Below, piece by piece: positions 60,671 through 64,000 of a DNA stretch of 64,000 nucleotides. This DNA is from Caballeronia hypogeia (lineage in GTDB: Bacteria > Pseudomonadota > Gammaproteobacteria > Burkholderiales > Burkholderiaceae): NCBI RefSeq assembly GCF_001544875.2, contig NZ_FCOA02000037.1:1-64000 (forward strand), in the 5' to 3' direction. Under the pieces are notes generated by a model. It saw nothing but the letters and a program-made list of their open reading frames with translations, ran no database searches and was not told the origin of the DNA. The position numbers were made by a program, and so were the translations under genes. Every line of letters starts with the position of its first letter. The stretch's first letter is position 1.

Positions 60671-62005
60671 TTACCTTTCCAGCGACGCCGCTCTCTCCAG
60701 ACTCATGTTCCCTGTTTCGGGCGCCATGAACACCGTCGCGAGCAATCCGATGAACGTAACGATCGCGGCTGCAAGCATGGTATGCGCGATCCCTATCGAT
60801 TCCAGCGACATCGGGACGAGCCATGTTCCCGCAGCTGCTCCGACTCGCGATAGCGACGTTCCCATTCCCATCGCAGCGGCTCGCACTTCGGTCGGGAAAA
60901 GCTCGTTCGGGTAGATGGTCTGAAGCACTTGCGCGCCTCCGATGAAGACGGCGTAGGCGCCGAACAGCGCGAGAATCAGAACGCTGTTGTCGTGCTGCGC
61001 GATCGAAAGGAGGAACAATGCGAGGCCGGACCACAGGAAACTGTGGATCAGCATTTTCCGGCGGCCCATGCGGTTGATCAGCCATGTGGCCACGATGCAG
61101 CCCACGACGAACAGCGACGTGATGATCGTCGATCCGAAGCTTGCCCATTGACCTTCCAGATTGAATGCGTCCAGTACCTTGGGCACGAAAGCATAGACCG
61201 CGAAGACAGGAACAACGGCGCAGGTCCAGAAGACGACGATAAAGATCATCCGCAAGCCGTAACCCGAACGCAACAACTTGATGAATGAAGCCGGCTTCTT
61301 TCCGTGTGACGGGGTGACCGTGCCCGGCAGTGCAACTGGATATCCATAAATGCTTTCCAGAATGCGATCCGCTTCCGCGCCGCGTCCTTTGCTCAAGAGC
61401 CAGCGTGGCGACTCCGGTGTTCCGATTCGCGCGATCAGCACGCATGCGGAGAGGACCGCCGAACTGGCGAGTACGAGCCGCCATGAATCGTGCCCGAAGT
61501 TATCGAGGATGAGATTGCCGAACAGATAAGCTAATGCGGCGCCACCAAACCAAAGGATCTGAACGACGCAAAGCCGAGGGCCGCGATATCTGCTCGGAAG
61601 GAACTCCACGAGCATCGCACTGGCGACTGGATATTCCATTCCGACGCCCACGCCGATAAGAAATCTCAAGATAAAGAGCATGGTCCCGGATTCGACCCAA
61701 TACTGCCCGATCGAGCATGCGAGAAAGATCATCGGGCTGACGAGGAAGAGCTTCTTTCGACCGAAACGGTCAGTCAGTCCACCGCCGATGAATCCGCCGA
61801 AGAAGATGCCGAGAAGTGCCGCTGCCGCGACCATACCTTCGGTGAAAGAGTCGAGATTGAGTGCGCGTGAAACCTGCGTCAGGGCGACGCCCACCACGCT
61901 CAGAATATAACCATCCATCAACCATCCACCGGAAGCGCGTATGGTCAGGAAGTGATGAAATCCACTGATCGGCGCTTCCTCTATCGATACCTTCGACGTT
62001 CTCAA
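60671..62005 (-). CDS. MFS transporter (metabolite/H+ symporter type)
   Basis: 444 residues with 12 hydrophobic segments. GGWLMDGYILSVVGVAL near the N-terminus, GLTDRFGRKKLF between helices 2 and 3, RFLIGVGVGMEYPVASAM, and GTPESPRWLL in the central loop are sugar-porter/aromatic-acid symporter hallmarks. It likely imports a small organic molecule. The shared LysR-type promoter at 62374-62310 (minus strand) puts it in the oxidoreductase regulon, perhaps as a second importer or an exporter of the oxo-acid product. The predicted leader is about 300 nt. Confidence 0.88.
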   Translation of the reverse strand: MRTSKVSIEEAPISGFHHFLTIRASGGWLMDGYILSVVGVALTQVSRALNLDSFTEGMVAAAALLGIFFGGFIGGGLTDRFGRKKLFLVSPMIFLACSIGQYWVESGTMLFILRFLIGVGVGMEYPVASAMLVEFLPSRYRGPRLCVVQILWFGGAALAYLFGNLILDNFGHDSWRLVLASSAVLSACVLIARIGTPESPRWLLSKGRGAEADRILESIYGYPVALPGTVTPSHGKKPASFIKLLRSGYGLRMIFIVVFWTCAVVPVFAVYAFVPKVLDAFNLEGQWASFGSTIITSLFVVGCIVATWLINRMGRRKMLIHSFLWSGLALFLLSIAQHDNSVLILALFGAYAVFIGGAQVLQTIYPNELFPTEVRAAAMGMGTSLSRVGAAAGTWLVPMSLESIGIAHTMLAAAIVTFIGLLATVFMAPETGNMSLERAASLER

Positions 62006-62309
62006 AGTCTTGACTCCTGTGATTGCGAATTTCTAATATCTGTCGATGCGCGGCCGTTGACCAATCGACGTGGCTACACGGTCCGAGAAGGAACGACGAG
62101 ACCTCATCGCTCTTCGGACGCGAATGCTGGAATGCAGCGGATAGGATTGAGCGGCTTCGTTCGGTGATTCGAGCGTGCTCATGAGTCAGGCTGTGCTGGC
62201 ATGCCCGTATGCATTCCTACGCGTTCGAATGCGTGGTTTGCAAAAGACGCGGCCGTCATAGTGAGGCCGATAGCGATGTTTTGACTGCGTCTCCTGAATT
62301 ATCGGATCA

Positions 62310-62374
62310 ACGATACGCAAAACACGCAGTGTGGACAAACGAATTCGAGGCATACGACATTCCGCTCGGGAATG
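62310..62374 (-). promoter_or_regulatory. LysR-type operator and promoter of the MFS transporter gene
   Basis: Read on the minus strand: CATTCC-CGAGC-GGAATG (62374-62358), CGAATTCGTTTG, -35 TTTGTC (62339-62334), 18-bp spacer, -10 TATCGT (62315-62310). Spacing equals the two copies before the FAD oxidoreductase genes, and about 34 of the first 39 bases match copy 2. Confidence 0.65.
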
Positions 62375-62390
62375 TCGAAATGAAGGAACG

Positions 62391-62416
62391 AAAAAAAACC
62401 CGGCCGTGGCCGGGTT
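62391..62416 (-). terminator. Rho-independent terminator of the aconitase gene
   Basis: On the minus strand, AACCCGGCC-AC-GGCCGGGTT (62416-62397) followed by a run of T (62396-62391). It lies 55 bp past the aconitase stop. Confidence 0.9.
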
Positions 62417-62470
62417 CAATGTTCCCGCGCTCTTGCGAGCGCGGTCACCTGCAAAACTACTTGGACGAGC

Positions 62471-64000
62471 TTACGCCGCGAGCAGCGAACGCAGCACGAA
62501 CGGCAGAATCCCGCCGTGCTTGTAGTAATCGACTTCGATCGGCGTGTCGATGCGCAGCAGCACCTGCACGCGATCTTCCTTGCCGTCCTTGCGATGGATC
62601 ACCAGCGTGACTTCCTGCTGCGGCTTGAAGTCGTCGCCGAGACCTTCGACGTCGTAGGTCTCTTCGCCCGTGATGTTCAGCGACTGGACGCTGTCCGAGC
62701 CCTTGAACTGCAGCGGCAGCACGCCCATGCCAACGAGATTCGAACGGTGGATGCGTTCGAAACTGCGCGCCACCACGGCCTTCACGCCGAGCAGTTGCGT
62801 GCCCTTCGCCGCCCAGTCGCGCGAGGAACCCGTACCGTACTCTTCGCCCGCGAACACGATGGTCGGCGTGTCGGCGTCGATGTACTTCATCGCTGCATCA
62901 TAGATCGACAGTTGTTCCCCGCTCGGCTGATGGATCGTCAGGCCGCCTTCAATGCGCGTGCCGTCCGCCTTCGCCGGAATCATCAGGTTCTTGATGCGCA
63001 CGTTCGCGAAGGTGCCGCGCATCATCACGTCGTGATTGCCGCGGCGCGAGCCGTAGCTGTTGAAGTCGGCCTTCTGCACGCCGTTTGCCTTCAGCCACAC
63101 GCCCGCCGGCGACGTTTCCTTGATCGAGCCCGCCGGGCTGATGTGGTCGGTCGTCACGGAGTCGCCGAAGATGCCGAGCGCGCGTGCGCCCTTCACTGCG
63201 GGAATCGAATCGGCCGGCTTCATCGAGAAGTCGCGGCCGAAAAAGGGCGGCTCCGCAATGTAGGTCGATTTCGGCCAGTCATACACCTGACCGCTTTCGC
63301 CCGCGATCTTGCTCCAGAGATCGCCTTCCTTCGTGAGATGCGAGTAGTTTTCGCGGAACGCCTTGGCGTCGAGCGCGAACTTGAGCAGCGCGTGGACTTC
63401 GTCGCTCGTCGGCCAGATGTCGCCGAGATAGATGTCGCGGCCATCCTTGCCCTTGCCGACCGGCTCCGTCATCAGATCGCGCGTGATGTTGCCCGCGATC
63501 GCATAAGCGACGACCAGCGGCGGCGAAGCCAGGAAGTTCGCGCGAATGTTCGGGTGAATACGCGCTTCGAAGTTACGGTTGCCCGAGAGCACGGCCGCCG
63601 CGACGATATCGTTCTTCGTGATGGCGTCGTTCAGTTCCGGCGTCAGATCGCCCGCATTGCCGATACACGTCGTGCAGCCGTAAGCGGCGAGCGTGAAGCC
63701 CAGCTTGTCGAGGTAGGGCAGAAGACCCGTCTTCGTCAGATATTCGGTGACGATACGCGATCCCGGCGCCAGCGACGTCTTGATGTGCGGCGCGACCGTC
63801 AGACCCGCTTCAACGGCCTTCTTCGCGAGCAGACCGGCCGCGAGCAGCACGCTCGGGTTCGACGTGTTCGTGCACGACGTGATCGCGGCGATCAGCACGT
63901 CACCGTTCTTCACGTCGACGCCGTCGGCTGTCGTGTATTGCGTGTCGAGTTCGGCGGCCTTCTTGTTGAAGCCGTTCTCGCCGACCGGCTTCGAGAACAG
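62471..64000 (-). CDS. acnA: Aconitate hydratase, AcnA type (C-terminal part; 5' end outside window)
   Basis: The frame enters from the right edge and stops at 62471, showing the last 509 residues or so of a protein usually near 900. Iron-sulfur ligands are visible: Cys in ITSCTNTSNPS and the pair in GCTTCIGNAG. The C-terminal swivel domain has FNSYGSRRGNHDVMMRGTFA, EEYGTGSSRDWAAKG and ARSFERIHRSNLVGMGVLP. AcnA interconverts citrate and isocitrate. Class AcnA (not AcnB) is clear from these motifs. It is followed by its own terminator. Confidence 0.95.
   Translation of the reverse strand: MFSKPVGENGFNKKAAELDTQYTTADGVDVKNGDVLIAAITSCTNTSNPSVLLAAGLLAKKAVEAGLTVAPHIKTSLAPGSRIVTEYLTKTGLLPYLDKLGFTLAAYGCTTCIGNAGDLTPELNDAITKNDIVAAAVLSGNRNFEARIHPNIRANFLASPPLVVAYAIAGNITRDLMTEPVGKGKDGRDIYLGDIWPTSDEVHALLKFALDAKAFRENYSHLTKEGDLWSKIAGESGQVYDWPKSTYIAEPPFFGRDFSMKPADSIPAVKGARALGIFGDSVTTDHISPAGSIKETSPAGVWLKANGVQKADFNSYGSRRGNHDVMMRGTFANVRIKNLMIPAKADGTRIEGGLTIHQPSGEQLSIYDAAMKYIDADTPTIVFAGEEYGTGSSRDWAAKGTQLLGVKAVVARSFERIHRSNLVGMGVLPLQFKGSDSVQSLNITGEETYDVEGLGDDFKPQQEVTLVIHRKDGKEDRVQVLLRIDTPIEVDYYKHGGILPFVLRSLLAA

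Larger units (their letters stand above)
62006..62470. other. Intergenic region between the MFS and aconitase genes
   Basis: No convincing gene. On the minus strand it contains the aconitase terminator (62416-62391), then the LysR-type promoter element (62374-62310), then about 300 nt of leader before the MFS start at 62005. Short open frames here lack families or ribosome sites. Confidence 0.55.

Noticed and set aside
62186..62419. 77-codon minus-strand frame between the aconitase and MFS genes
   Set aside because: Its start lies within the aconitase terminator, upstream of the predicted promoter; no motif.
1..64000. CRISPR arrays, insertion sequences, prophage, tRNA or rRNA genes
   Set aside because: I found no regularly spaced repeats, transposase or phage proteins, and no structural-RNA-like segment in the gaps.

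Overview
The window is GC-rich Proteobacterial DNA with short intergenic gaps. Gene content points to Burkholderiaceae, most likely Paraburkholderia or Caballeronia: many catabolic operons with their own LysR, GntR, LacI, MarR and MocR regulators, four-carbon acid-sugar genes of the Cupriavidus type, liv-type ABC operons and short-chain ChrA pairs. This assignment is inferred from gene content only. I see no rRNA, tRNA, CRISPR array, IS element or prophage. Both ends cut through genes: the N-terminal part of a copper P-type ATPase on the left and the C-terminal part of aconitase on the right.

1-14.9 kb holds copA with a CueR-type promoter, a DUF1254/DUF1214 lipoprotein, a large DUF748 envelope protein, a DUF29 protein, an EmrB-like MFS pump, an orphan polar amino-acid binding protein beside a methionine-type aminotransferase with a divergent LysR regulator, an orphan LivK-like protein, a MarR/SDR pair sharing a perfect 14-bp palindrome, and a YCII/DGPF protein. 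15-21.8 kb is a LacI-controlled sugar operon: RbsA-, RbsC- and RbsB-like ABC genes, a TIM-barrel isomerase/epimerase and a Gfo/Idh/MocA dehydrogenase. Then come 6-phosphogluconate dehydrogenase, a small GIY-YIG-like protein, a ketopantoate-reductase-family gene, a split chromate transporter and a thioredoxin. 26.4-31.8 kb is a complete L-threonate/D-erythronate pathway (FadR-type regulator, ltnD, otnK, otnC, otnI, denD) without its own transporter.

32-39.7 kb carries a DedA-rhodanese fusion translationally coupled to a cyclic-nucleotide-binding thioredoxin-reductase-like flavoprotein that lacks the redox CxxC. Next is a two-component system divergent from a cytochrome b / MsrP-like molybdoenzyme / DUF5666 operon, then a MarR regulator. 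40-46.8 kb is an unusual carbamoyl-transfer operon: a biuret-hydrolase-like cysteine hydrolase, FdrA, DUF1116, carbamate kinase, a stand-alone allophanate-hydrolase C-terminal-type domain and an NCS1 permease.

47-50 kb has a DUF1932 dehydrogenase and a MocR regulator divergent from a DUF2917 gene, with two identically spaced inverted repeats between them. 50.3-62.4 kb is the most striking block. Two paralogous 'FAD oxidoreductase + RidA' modules flank a LysR gene and a complete livHMGF + binding-protein transporter, followed by an MFS transporter. Both oxidoreductase genes and the MFS gene are preceded by the same promoter element, CATTCC-N5-GGAATG about 63 bp upstream of the predicted start and -35/-10 boxes 18 bp apart. 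Variant boxes lie before the LysR gene and the liv operon. I read this as one LysR-controlled regulon for uptake and oxidation of an unidentified amino acid or amine, with RidA proteins clearing the imine/enamine products.
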